This document shows, in pieces, positions 43,730 to 52,155 of a stretch of DNA of 64,000 nt. Origin of the DNA: Bacteroidales bacterium UBA7569 (lineage in GTDB: Bacteria; Bacteroidota; Bacteroidia; Bacteroidales; Paludibacteraceae); contig DLLF01000005.1 in NCBI GenBank assembly GCA_002477945.1, positions 15,336 through 79,335 of the forward strand, given 5' to 3'. The notes under the pieces are model-generated. The model ran no database searches. It was not told where the DNA came from and saw only the letters and a list, made by a program, of their open reading frames with translations. The position numbers and the translations under genes are program-made. The stretch's first letter is position 1, and each line of letters begins with the position of its first letter.

Positions 43730-44359
43730 TTAACTCAGCCGGCGTGCGGGATTACCAAACACCGTCCAGTTGTCTTCCACGTTGCGTGTTACGAAACTGC
43801 AGGCACCGACATGGGTATGGTTGCCGATATGCACCTCGTGGTTAATGACCGCCGATGTATGAATCATATTGTCGTGCCCGACAGTGATACCTCCAATCAG
43901 CATTACGTGTGAGTCGATGCGATTCCAATCTCCGATGATGACATCGTGTCCGATAATCATATTGGACTGAATGAAATTGTAGTCGCCTATGTGTGCGTCG
44001 GCGGCGATGGTGGTGAAGGCTCCTACCATACAGCCTTTCCCGAGACGGACATTGGTTCCGATGCGCGCCGTGCGATGGATGAGAGTAAGAAATTCTCCTC
44101 CCCTCTGAATGATACTCTCCATACACGGGCGTCTGGAAGTGCCGCCGATGGAACAGATAAAGATGTCGTCGGGCTGCGGCAGGTAGTCCGCAATGGAGGA
44201 CAACATAGGGGGATAGTTGGAAAAAGCATCCAATGCGTGAGTATTGTCGTCGATATAACCTTTGATGTCGAAATCAACGCCATAGCCGACGCTCTCGCGT
44301 GCCATATCGAACATGGTGCGCCCCATGCCGCCTGCGCCTATGATAACCAAATGTTTCAT
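43730..44359 (-). CDS. PglD-like sugar N-acyltransferase (left-handed beta-helix)
   Basis: This 209-residue protein begins with a Rossmann-like domain (MKHLVIIGAGGMGRT) and continues with hexapeptide repeats such as IGTNVRLGKG and IGDYNFIQSN, ending in the VFGNPARRL motif. It matches PglD and NeuD-type acyltransferases that acylate the amino group of a UDP-4-amino sugar. As the first gene of the second transcription unit, with ACP and acyl-activating enzyme below it, it is a candidate acceptor of an ACP-bound acyl group, which family members usually replace with acetyl-CoA. Confidence 0.9.
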   Translation of the reverse strand: MKHLVIIGAGGMGRTMFDMARESVGYGVDFDIKGYIDDNTHALDAFSNYPPMLSSIADYLPQPDDIFICSIGGTSRRPCMESIIQRGGEFLTLIHRTARIGTNVRLGKGCMVGAFTTIAADAHIGDYNFIQSNMIIGHDVIIGDWNRIDSHVMLIGGITVGHDNMIHTSAVINHEVHIGNHTHVGACSFVTRNVEDNWTVFGNPARRLS

Positions 44360-44378
44360 TGTGCTCTTAATTGGGCTG

Positions 44379-44410
44379 CAAAGTTACAAAAATTATTTTA
44401 ACTATGCAAG
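44379..44410 (-). promoter_or_regulatory. Internal promoter of the PglD-ACP-lic unit
   Basis: On the minus strand CTTG (complement of 44407-44410) is followed after 20 bases by TAACTTTG (complement of 44379-44386), 20 bases before the PglD-like ATG. Confidence 0.65.
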
Positions 44411-44446
44411 GTTGTGTTTGTTAATTGTCTATAAGTTTGTGTATTG

Positions 44447-44917
44447 CTATTGCGGGAAACGGGTGATAGTCTTGTGATTGGCAGTTTGATTAGGGGGTTG
44501 GGTGTTTTGTGCATCGTTTTGGAGTTGGCGGAGGATGGCGGCACGTGTGTATGCCCAGAGTTGGGTGTACACTTTTCGTCGTCCCGTGGACGGGTCTTGG
44601 GGGCTTTCGGGGTCGGCATAGTGGAGTTGGTTGTTGAAACGTTGCTCCCAGACGGCCCGCGTTTCTGGGTTGTTGAGTTGCTCGGAGGTGAGGCGGCAGG
44701 CTTCCCGAAAGCGGTTAATCTTTTCGAGTTCGGCACCGCGCGGCGGGTTCTTCTTCCAGTCGCGGGGTTTGGTAACAACGTACGCCTCTTGTGGTCCGCA
44801 GGAAATGGCACGCTTGCCGGTGACTTGCGGGGTCTTGCGACGGAAGATGATGTTGGAGTTTTTGCTGAGTTTGCCGTGCAAAGACTCAAGGGTGGGTTCT
44901 AAAATTGCTTCTGACAT
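44447..44917 (-). CDS. Conserved-looking hypothetical protein inside the polysaccharide locus
   Basis: This 156-residue basic, proline-rich protein has no signal peptide or membrane segment. It carries an IIFRRKTPQVTGKR segment, then EAYVVTKPRDWKKNPPRGAE, which resembles an uncharacterised Bacteroidales family I have seen with the pattern A-Y-x-V-x-x-P-R-D-x-x-x-x-P-P-x-G-A-E. I know no function. A -7 element lies 30 bases upstream, so it may be transcribed on its own. A similar-size frame on the other strand lacks a promoter and was rejected. Confidence 0.65.
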   Translation of the reverse strand: MSEAILEPTLESLHGKLSKNSNIIFRRKTPQVTGKRAISCGPQEAYVVTKPRDWKKNPPRGAELEKINRFREACRLTSEQLNNPETRAVWEQRFNNQLHYADPESPQDPSTGRRKVYTQLWAYTRAAILRQLQNDAQNTQPPNQTANHKTITRFPQ

Positions 44918-44946
44918 AGGACGAAATAAGGTAATCAGTGAGGTGG

Positions 44947-44954
44947 CAAAGTTA
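44947..44954 (-). promoter_or_regulatory. Promoter -7 element of the hypothetical gene
   Basis: On the minus strand TAACTTTG matches TAnnTTTG; no clear upstream TTTG is seen. Confidence 0.45.
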
Positions 44955-45018
44955 CTATATTTTTATGATATTCGCACTATATTCTTTCGGTTTTGCTTCG
45001 GAGTTGTATAGGGAATAT

Positions 45019-45049
45019 CATAAGAATCACATAAGAATCACATAAGAAT
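45019..45049. repeat. 11-bp tandem repeat downstream of the GT2 gene
   Basis: The unit CATAAGAATCA recurs three times in a row with an 11-base period. It lies between the glycosyltransferase 2 gene and the hypothetical gene promoter. Confidence 0.6.
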
Positions 45050-45109
45050 GTCATATAGAGAGTAGGGAGAGTGTGGCGGGATATATGCTGGATATATATG
45101 GGAGATAAG

Positions 45110-46108
45110 TTAATGGAAGATATTGCGGAGTTGTTGTGCGAGGTGGTATAATCGGGTGAAGAAAATGTACCCGCCCTTGACGGGGACGGTGGCAATGTAG
45201 CGGCTCATGAGTTTATCCCGCAGGGAGAGGTTCTTACATTTGGAGAGACGATGCAGCAGGTCTTGGAAAGACGGTGCGTTGAATATGGCGGTCAAGGTGT
45301 CAATCGTTTGTTGGTCTGTCATATTCAGGCGAAGGTATTTGTTGTATGTAAATGCGCATACCATGCGGAAAGCGGTTGCAAGGAAAGCGGGTGAGCCAGC
45401 CCAATCGTGTTGGATATAATTGAAGTGGTCCAATAGGTTGAGTACGGTCATATCCGCTTTGTAGTTAGGTGCATGGGTTGCGCTGGAACTTCGCATGATA
45501 TAGTTGTAGAACGTTGTATGAATGACTTGTATGGTATGAGCGTATTCCAAAAAGGAGACGGTAAAGTCGTACACTTCGCCGCACTTGATTGCCGAGTTGA
45601 AACGAATTGCATGGGCTTTGATGATGTCGGTTTTGTAAACCAACATAGGGGCAGTGGGGAAAATCCGGCAGGATTGGTAGAGTTGCGAGACGGTGTATTC
45701 CCCTTGCGGTATGGCAAGCGTTAGTATTGTAGTTTTGTTGGGATGTATTGTGGAAACGGGAGCGAGCAAAGCATCTGCGCCTTGCAGGTTTTGACGGATA
45801 ATGGTGACGGCGGTAGGGATTAAAGTATCGTCCCCATCCAAACAAAGGAGGTATTGCCCCTTAGCAACGGCGATAGCGGCATTTCGTGCGGCAGAGACAC
45901 CTTGGTTGACCTGTGATATATATATGGCTCTCGGGTCTTGGTCGGCAAAGTGCTGAATAAGTAGCGGTGTATTGTCGGTGGAGCCATCGTTGATGAAGAT
46001 GAATTCGCAGTCTTCGGCATGTTGGAGATTGGTAAGGCTGTGCAGTGTGGCAGGCAGATATTGCTCTACGTTGTAGCAGGGTATGATGATAGAAAGGAAG
46101 GTTGGCAT
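45110..46108 (-). CDS. Glycosyltransferase family 2
   Basis: This 332-residue protein has the GT-A start LSIIIPCYNVEQYL, the first acidic motif INDGSTDN, and the D-x-D-like LDGDDTLI after GQYLLC. These residues bind the nucleotide-sugar and metal. The C-terminal half is family-typical and helical. It would add one sugar to the lipid-linked repeat on the cytoplasmic face. It is the last gene of the first transcription unit. Confidence 0.9.
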   Translation of the reverse strand: MPTFLSIIIPCYNVEQYLPATLHSLTNLQHAEDCEFIFINDGSTDNTPLLIQHFADQDPRAIYISQVNQGVSAARNAAIAVAKGQYLLCLDGDDTLIPTAVTIIRQNLQGADALLAPVSTIHPNKTTILTLAIPQGEYTVSQLYQSCRIFPTAPMLVYKTDIIKAHAIRFNSAIKCGEVYDFTVSFLEYAHTIQVIHTTFYNYIMRSSSATHAPNYKADMTVLNLLDHFNYIQHDWAGSPAFLATAFRMVCAFTYNKYLRLNMTDQQTIDTLTAIFNAPSFQDLLHRLSKCKNLSLRDKLMSRYIATVPVKGGYIFFTRLYHLAQQLRNIFH

Positions 46109-46144
46109 AAGTCTAATGTATTGAGATTTATGGTATAAAAAAGT

Positions 46145-47353
46145 TTACCGATGTGCAGACAGTATGTTTTGGAAGAAACTTTTCAACCTTGCCCCTTGTA
46201 TGATGTTGTTTTTATATTTTAGGACAAACTCTTGTGCGGCAGTGCCTTTTGCTTGCAGTTCTGCGTCCGAAAGCGAGAGCACTTCGGTCAGTTTGTGAGC
46301 AAAGCCGTCCACAGTTTCCGACTCGAACGTGTAGCAGTATTGAAAATACTCGTCAGGGATACCGGCAAGGCGTGTGGTCAGCAGGGGTGTTCCGGAGACC
46401 ATATATTCGGTGGTTTTGGAAGGAAAAGAGTATTTGACGAAGTCCTGATTGGAGAACCGAGGATTGACTAAAAGTGTTGCCCGTTGTTCTGCGGCAACAA
46501 CTTCGTTGTTGGAAACGATTCCACAGTACTTTATTCGTGTGTCTTTTTCTGTGTAAGTTATTACCTGTTCAATAAATTTTCCTTTGCCGTAGAGATGCAA
46601 TTCTATATCAGGTATGTTGGTTCGCATAAAAGCCTGTATCAGATTATCGAAGCCATATTGTTTTTCTATGGCTCCCGCATACATAATGATACGTGGTTGT
46701 ATTTTTTTATTCTCATTATTTGCAGTTATATTATTTGCATCAACAGTTCCTTCCATCACTATAAATGGTTTATGCCGTGTGTTATACTCTTCATCCATAT
46801 ATTTTGTTAGGAATACATATCCATCGTATTTAGAGATGCTTCGTTTTTGCACGGGTCCCCGTAAGTTGATAATAGATTTGCTCAAGAAGTTATTTTTGTT
46901 TTGCGGTGCAGTAACGGAACATCCCAACATATCCGTAACCAATGCACATACGGGTATATTGAGTATTCTGGCTGCAGTTCGGCATCCTGCAGTTGTTGCG
47001 ACAGAGAGGACATCGCAGAGTACAATTTTTTCATCATGTTGTGCTACGCCCCATTTGAGTGTTCGCAGGAATGCTGCCAGAAATAACAAGATATGTCTTA
47101 AAATAGGGATATTTGTCTGTGCAGGGTATTGAAAATGTATTCCATTTTCGTCTTCGTCTTTTTTTCTCCAAAAGCGCGACGGGAATGTCCTTACATTAGC
47201 AATAACATTAACAGAAACGCCATTCGCTACCAAACCTTTCAAAAACAGGTTGGAGAATTTAATGATTTGATATCCGGGGTCTGTTTTTGTTTCTTTAAGT
47301 AGTTTATTTGCAGTTGCTATAGAGCAACATGGAGAAGTGTACAACAGGTCCAT
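46145..47353 (-). CDS. Glycosyltransferase family 4
   Basis: This 402-residue GT-B protein has the C-terminal donor-binding domain pattern: RIIMYAGAIEKQYGFDNLIQAF, then LHLYGKGKF and the E-x7-E-like region ending PSKTTEYMVSGTPLLTT. The N-terminal acceptor domain contains a hydrophobic helix HILLFLAAFLRTL that may contact the membrane. It probably transfers a sugar during repeat-unit assembly. It is separated by three bases from the polymerase gene. Confidence 0.88.
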   Translation of the reverse strand: MDLLYTSPCCSIATANKLLKETKTDPGYQIIKFSNLFLKGLVANGVSVNVIANVRTFPSRFWRKKDEDENGIHFQYPAQTNIPILRHILLFLAAFLRTLKWGVAQHDEKIVLCDVLSVATTAGCRTAARILNIPVCALVTDMLGCSVTAPQNKNNFLSKSIINLRGPVQKRSISKYDGYVFLTKYMDEEYNTRHKPFIVMEGTVDANNITANNENKKIQPRIIMYAGAIEKQYGFDNLIQAFMRTNIPDIELHLYGKGKFIEQVITYTEKDTRIKYCGIVSNNEVVAAEQRATLLVNPRFSNQDFVKYSFPSKTTEYMVSGTPLLTTRLAGIPDEYFQYCYTFESETVDGFAHKLTEVLSLSDAELQAKGTAAQEFVLKYKNNIIQGARLKSFFQNILSAHR

Positions 47354-47356
47354 AAA

Positions 47357-48451
47357 TTAAAAAATGGTTTGGAAGGTTTGGAATGCGTCATAGAATACGC
47401 TATCCGTCATAAAAAAGGTTGTTTTCAACGCATGGGCGTATAGAATGATAATACTGAGAATAAGCATTATTTTGATTGGTTTGGAGCGCAATACAGAACT
47501 ACATAACAAAGGAAAGACACATAAGGACGGTAACTCGAAATACATAATGATACGGCTAAATATAGGGAATAAAGTACCGAAAGGAAGCAGTATGACAGAA
47601 AATGCCCATATATAGACAAAATCATTGTACTCATCAAAGGTGTTGTTCCATAACCCGATCATGGCTATGCCAAAGGGCAAGAGTTTTACCAGATATCCCA
47701 GTCCGAACGCTGCCGCCTCACCAAAATCAGAATAAGTGTCCATATAGTTTGCAAAAATTGCTATGGCATTGAATTTATCGGTTATGCTTTGCAACAGGGA
47801 GGAACTTGCCAAGAACAATACCAATAAACAAGAGCATATAATCGCCATTGCACGACTTGCACGTGCAGGAATAAATTGTATGAAGACAAGCGGAATACAG
47901 ATGAGGACAGAGTAGTGTATGGGTGCTGCTAAGAGAATAAGAATTGCGGGAATAAGTATTTTCTTTTGGTGAATGTAGTGCAGTGCAATGAGAAAGACCG
48001 CCATGACGAAAGACTGCCTCATCATGGAGAACGTAAGAATAAAGAAGTGGTTGTTGAGGACATAGATAGTCATTGCAAACCAATACCACTGAACGGGGAC
48101 ATATTGTTTGATGAAAAAGTAGTAAGCCCATCCTTCAAAGATAGACAAAGCAGCCACCAAGACGAAGAATCCACTTTCCCCGAAAAGTTGTCCGAATAAG
48201 AAATTGAGGATAGTCCATCCGGGGGCATGTCCCATTTCTTTGAATTCAGCAAGACTATGGGGTAGGTTAGTGTACAAATCTTCTTCAAACCACTCCAGAT
48301 AGGTAGCATAGTCGTTGCCAAAGTTATAATGGATGGCGAGCAGGGTAGTGGTGATAGCAAAACCAGCCAACAGACCACGCTTCCATACTCCGACGGAGTT
48401 GAGTATGGCACATAGGACGGCTAAGAGACCAAATATGAGGACGGTATCCAT
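47357..48451 (-). CDS. wzy: Wzy-type polysaccharide polymerase (EpsG family)
   Basis: This 364-residue protein has about ten hydrophobic segments and the EpsG-type block NFGNDYATYLEWFEE near residue 50, with later MMRQSFVMAVFL and PIHYSVL. Family members join lipid-linked repeat units at the outer face of the inner membrane. The stop of the upstream glycosyltransferase is directly adjacent (TAAATG). Its presence with Wzx defines a Wzx/Wzy-dependent pathway. Confidence 0.85.
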   Translation of the reverse strand: MDTVLIFGLLAVLCAILNSVGVWKRGLLAGFAITTTLLAIHYNFGNDYATYLEWFEEDLYTNLPHSLAEFKEMGHAPGWTILNFLFGQLFGESGFFVLVAALSIFEGWAYYFFIKQYVPVQWYWFAMTIYVLNNHFFILTFSMMRQSFVMAVFLIALHYIHQKKILIPAILILLAAPIHYSVLICIPLVFIQFIPARASRAMAIICSCLLVLFLASSSLLQSITDKFNAIAIFANYMDTYSDFGEAAAFGLGYLVKLLPFGIAMIGLWNNTFDEYNDFVYIWAFSVILLPFGTLFPIFSRIIMYFELPSLCVFPLLCSSVLRSKPIKIMLILSIIILYAHALKTTFFMTDSVFYDAFQTFQTIF

Positions 48452-49702
48452 TTACGACAAAATTTGGTGGTAGATATTTATCAGTTGCTGTTGATTCCGA
48501 TGAGGGTTATGCCTATCGTTGGCAATGTCTTGCATATTCTTTTGGTCGGATTCGCGTGCAAATATCCGGCAAACTTTATAAGCAAGCATTTCCACCTCCT
48601 CGAAACGGTAGAGGTTTTCTTCGTTGCCCTGCATCATATCCATAGTGCCTCCGACATAACTTGCGATACACGGCACTCCCAGAATTTGGGCTTCACCCAA
48701 AGAGTTGGGGCTATTCTCAATGGAAGACGGGCATATAAATACATTGGCGTGCAAATACTCGCGTTTCATATCTTCGGCATTGAGGTTGCCAAGGAATGTG
48801 ATTTTATCCTGCAGGTTGTATTGATGAATCAGTCGCTTAATGATTTTCCCATATCCTGAAAGAACGGGTATTCCGAAGCGTTTTTGCGGGTGCGTAATGT
48901 CCCGCCCCGCAATACGCACAACCGTGTCGGGGAAATGAGATAAGATGATGGGCAATGCTTTAAGAACTTGGTGCAGCCCCTTGATAGGATAGTTGGCTTG
49001 TGACAGAAAGATAGAGTGCTTCGCACAATATTCGTATTGCCACAGGGAGTCGTCATAAAACTCAGGGCGTAAGGTTTCGTTGCAGAAATGATAGATCGCC
49101 GTTGGGTTAATAGCCCATGTGTGCGCTCTATCCCACGAGGTGCGTCCAATGATGTGATTGACGGTTTTGAGCAGTTCTATCTCATAATTGCCAGAGTGCT
49201 TAAAATCATTTTGTTCTTTGTAGAGAGAACCTCTTACCAGATCGCGGAACGTGATATGCTTTATGATTTCTATACTTGTCAGTCCAGAACAATAGTAGGG
49301 GGAGTAAGCCGATTTCATTCCTTGGATGGATACAACCACATTTTTTGCACCGCATGTCCTTACATACGCCAACCCATGGGTATATTCAGTCCCGTGAATA
49401 TGTATAATATCAGGATTTGCAGCAGCCTTTATCTGTTTCCAATAATGTTCATATTCGGGGTTATATGTGTGATTTCCTTTGCCCATGGGCAGTACATAAT
49501 ATGTAAATTGTGCCCCTTTTAACACACGCAACTTGCGGGTAAGGGGACTCACCGTAGCCACACTTAATTGCACATTATTATCCTGTGCGAGTGCTTCAGC
49601 AGAGCCGAGTAGCCAACCGCCAGATGCTTTTAATTCTCCTTTGTCTATAAGCAGTGCTTGTGCTTCGGGAAAAAGTATATTGACAATCCAAAGGACGTTC
49701 AT
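48452..49702 (-). CDS. Glycosyltransferase family 4
   Basis: This 416-residue protein starts MNVLWIVNILFPEAQ and carries IIHIHGTEYTHGLAYV in the acceptor domain. The donor domain shows FLSQANYPIKGLHQVLKALP, FLGNLNAEDM and then the E-rich FICPSSIENSPNSLGEAQ, the characteristic E-x7-E element. It probably forms one glycosidic bond of the repeat unit. It directly precedes the polymerase gene. Confidence 0.9.
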   Translation of the reverse strand: MNVLWIVNILFPEAQALLIDKGELKASGGWLLGSAEALAQDNNVQLSVATVSPLTRKLRVLKGAQFTYYVLPMGKGNHTYNPEYEHYWKQIKAAANPDIIHIHGTEYTHGLAYVRTCGAKNVVVSIQGMKSAYSPYYCSGLTSIEIIKHITFRDLVRGSLYKEQNDFKHSGNYEIELLKTVNHIIGRTSWDRAHTWAINPTAIYHFCNETLRPEFYDDSLWQYEYCAKHSIFLSQANYPIKGLHQVLKALPIILSHFPDTVVRIAGRDITHPQKRFGIPVLSGYGKIIKRLIHQYNLQDKITFLGNLNAEDMKREYLHANVFICPSSIENSPNSLGEAQILGVPCIASYVGGTMDMMQGNEENLYRFEEVEMLAYKVCRIFARESDQKNMQDIANDRHNPHRNQQQLINIYHQILS

Positions 49703-49723
49703 AGGTATTGTTTGCTTAATAGG

Positions 49724-51262
49724 TTATTGTAATTTTTTATTTCTGTGGCAGATATTTGATAGCATACGCAGTGTGGCATTTCGTTCTGTAGAGGTAAGAC
49801 CAATAAACCACATACTGACGAACATGCTGATAGTTGTTGCTGATGCGCACAATAATGCACGCCAGATACTGCTATTTAGCCATATCAGAGGAAGATAGCC
49901 CACAACAAACATAATAGCTATAACAACAAAGCAAGGACATAGCACATAGCGAATATAGGAACGGACCGATAATCCGCACAGGCGGCACGCGTAGTGTATG
50001 ATTACGATATTTCCTCCAATTGCCCAAACAGCAATCATTGGTATATAGAGCCACACAGGACTACCACCCAAACGGAATGCAACATATACTAAAAGAAGCG
50101 GGATGATATTCACAAGGCTCTTGTAGATAGCATATCGTTTGATGTTACCAGTGGCATAGACGGCAGTGGAAGCACTATCTGCCATTTTTAAGAGCATTGT
50201 TTGTATCAATTGAAAACGGCAGAAGACGATAGTCCATTCGGGAACATCTTTGAGCCATAATTGTAAAATATAGGGCATTTCAATTATAAAAGGGACCGCG
50301 AATATGGCTGTCAAATAGGTCGAAAATTTACAGCCGCTTAATACAGCACGATTCATAGCATTTATATCTCCTGCTCCAGCATCTTTGACAATTACAGGGT
50401 TGAGAGCCTTCATCATATTAGCAGAGAATGCAGACAACTGACCATTCAATTGGTTGGCAACAGCCTGAGCCGCATTGAGTATGGTTCCGAAGAAATGGTT
50501 GAGAACTATGCCGATGCCTTGTGCGGTAAACAAACTGGACACAGCCGTAAGAAAATTCCAACATGAAAAAGAGGCTATTTGCTTGATAAGTCCGATATCG
50601 TGGTATTTGCGTGGTGCGATTACACATTCCGAATACTTCTTGTGGCAATAAATTTTCATAATGGATAATGTCACAAGGGGGATAAGAGCCATCAGTATTC
50701 CATAAATTATGAGTTTGTCGTGTTGTGTATAAACACATACCAATGCCACTCCCAAACGGAGCAAAGCTTCAAATATACCTATTATGGAATAGTACAGCAT
50801 GTTTTCATGTGCATTCATCACTGCATCATAAGGCACATTGACAATAGTGAGCATTGTGCTGACGATGAGTGAACAATATATGCACTTTGCCGCAAAGATA
50901 CGGTCAGGAGGAATGTTGAGAATTGATTGGAACATCCATGGCAGCAATGCCAATAGTATCAGGACCGTCAGGATGGCTATTGCTACGTGAAGCAGGATGC
51001 TTACGTTAAAGACTTGACGTTTTTGTTCTAAGTCTCCTCCTCCTTCCGCATAGGACATAAACCGTTGAGTGGCATTGGCCATTGTGGAATTCAGGAACCC
51101 CAACATGGCAATGGCACCTCCGACGATATTGAATATGCCAAAATCGGATGCACCCAATGATGCCAAGACCAAACGGGTTGTATATAGAGATATAAATACA
51201 GACACCCCCATTTTGATATAGAGATATCCTGTATTTTTTATGACCCTTGTGGCTGTTGGCAT
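49724..51262 (-). CDS. wzx: Wzx-type flippase (polysaccharide exporter family)
   Basis: This 512-residue protein has about 12-14 hydrophobic segments and the MOP-superfamily start VIKNTGYLYIKMGVSVFISL, followed by TRLVLASLGASDFGIFNIVGG. It would flip the lipid-linked repeat unit across the inner membrane. It lies eight bases after the LicD-like gene in the direction of transcription. The DNA is moderately AT-rich. Confidence 0.9.
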   Translation of the reverse strand: MPTATRVIKNTGYLYIKMGVSVFISLYTTRLVLASLGASDFGIFNIVGGAIAMLGFLNSTMANATQRFMSYAEGGGDLEQKRQVFNVSILLHVAIAILTVLILLALLPWMFQSILNIPPDRIFAAKCIYCSLIVSTMLTIVNVPYDAVMNAHENMLYYSIIGIFEALLRLGVALVCVYTQHDKLIIYGILMALIPLVTLSIMKIYCHKKYSECVIAPRKYHDIGLIKQIASFSCWNFLTAVSSLFTAQGIGIVLNHFFGTILNAAQAVANQLNGQLSAFSANMMKALNPVIVKDAGAGDINAMNRAVLSGCKFSTYLTAIFAVPFIIEMPYILQLWLKDVPEWTIVFCRFQLIQTMLLKMADSASTAVYATGNIKRYAIYKSLVNIIPLLLVYVAFRLGGSPVWLYIPMIAVWAIGGNIVIIHYACRLCGLSVRSYIRYVLCPCFVVIAIMFVVGYLPLIWLNSSIWRALLCASATTISMFVSMWFIGLTSTERNATLRMLSNICHRNKKLQ

Positions 51263-51269
51263 GAAATGA

Positions 51270-52118
51270 TTACTCTTTCCAATATGTTTTATTTCTATGG
51301 TGAGTTACCTGTTTCTCAATGGGAGGTAATTGCATATAGTCCCCATAACAATCGCGTAGGAACTCATCATACCCTATAGGTGCCCAATAATTTTTCCCCT
51401 CAAACGGCACTTGTATCCTATCATTGAAAAGTTCTTTACGATAATATGCGCAATATGTATTTTTGTATGGATATGGACTGCAATCACCTACAACAGAGGA
51501 TTTATCGAAAGAGTATTTTGTTGCATTTTTGAGGTATATTTTGCCCCAAAAACCATTTCCAAGAGTACGGCAAATCCATAGAAGTATCGCACCTGCAACT
51601 TTATGATGCCGGAAACGTACTTTATTGTGAGATAATGAAAATAGGGTGAATAGACGATTACGTCTATTCGTATCGTGTTTAAATTGTTTGAAATTAGAAG
51701 ACTGTCCATCTAATGGAAATATATCTATATCAACACCCAAATATGGAAATCTGGAATAATCTATTCCTTCTTCTACCTTAATTGTTCTTTCATCATAAAC
51801 TTTGTGATAGACATATACACATTGCGGGGTACCTTGTGCCATCAATTTGTATTTTCCATTACTTGAGTAGAGCGCAGCAAAACGCTCAAAATCAGGACGT
51901 GGCATTGCGATGTCAATATCATCATCCCACGGAATAAATCCCTTGTGTCGTATTGCACCTATTAGTGTCCCAAATGCCAAGTAATACGTGATGCGATGAG
52001 TATCACAAAAATTGGTAACATCATCTAATATATCTATCATGATTTGACGCTCTTCTGTAGGGGACAGGGGGGGCAAATGCTGTGCGTTGCTATCTGTTAT
52101 ATCATCCATAGTTTTCAT
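51270..52118 (-). CDS. licD: LicD-family phosphocholine (phospho-amino-alcohol) transferase
   Basis: The start at 52118 gives 282 residues; a longer frame overlaps the upstream gene. The LicD signature is complete: YYLAFGTLIGAIRHKGFIPW followed by DDDIDIAMPR and the later DIDIFPLDG. LicD proteins move phosphocholine from CDP-choline to a sugar in a glycan. LicC-LicA and LicB genes 10 kb downstream in the same orientation supply the substrate, so the complete lic set is present. A phosphoethanolamine or ribitol-phosphate role would be the main alternative for LicD-like proteins in general. Confidence 0.88.
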   Translation of the reverse strand: MKTMDDITDSNAQHLPPLSPTEERQIMIDILDDVTNFCDTHRITYYLAFGTLIGAIRHKGFIPWDDDIDIAMPRPDFERFAALYSSNGKYKLMAQGTPQCVYVYHKVYDERTIKVEEGIDYSRFPYLGVDIDIFPLDGQSSNFKQFKHDTNRRNRLFTLFSLSHNKVRFRHHKVAGAILLWICRTLGNGFWGKIYLKNATKYSFDKSSVVGDCSPYPYKNTYCAYYRKELFNDRIQVPFEGKNYWAPIGYDEFLRDCYGDYMQLPPIEKQVTHHRNKTYWKE

Positions 52119-52155
52119 ATTTACATAATTAATGGTACGCCTTGGTATTAAATCT

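Noticed and set aside
44444..44902. A plus-strand frame of 152 codons opposite the hypothetical gene at 44447-44917.
   Set aside because: The minus-strand frame has a promoter element and resembles a known uncharacterised family; the plus-strand frame has neither.
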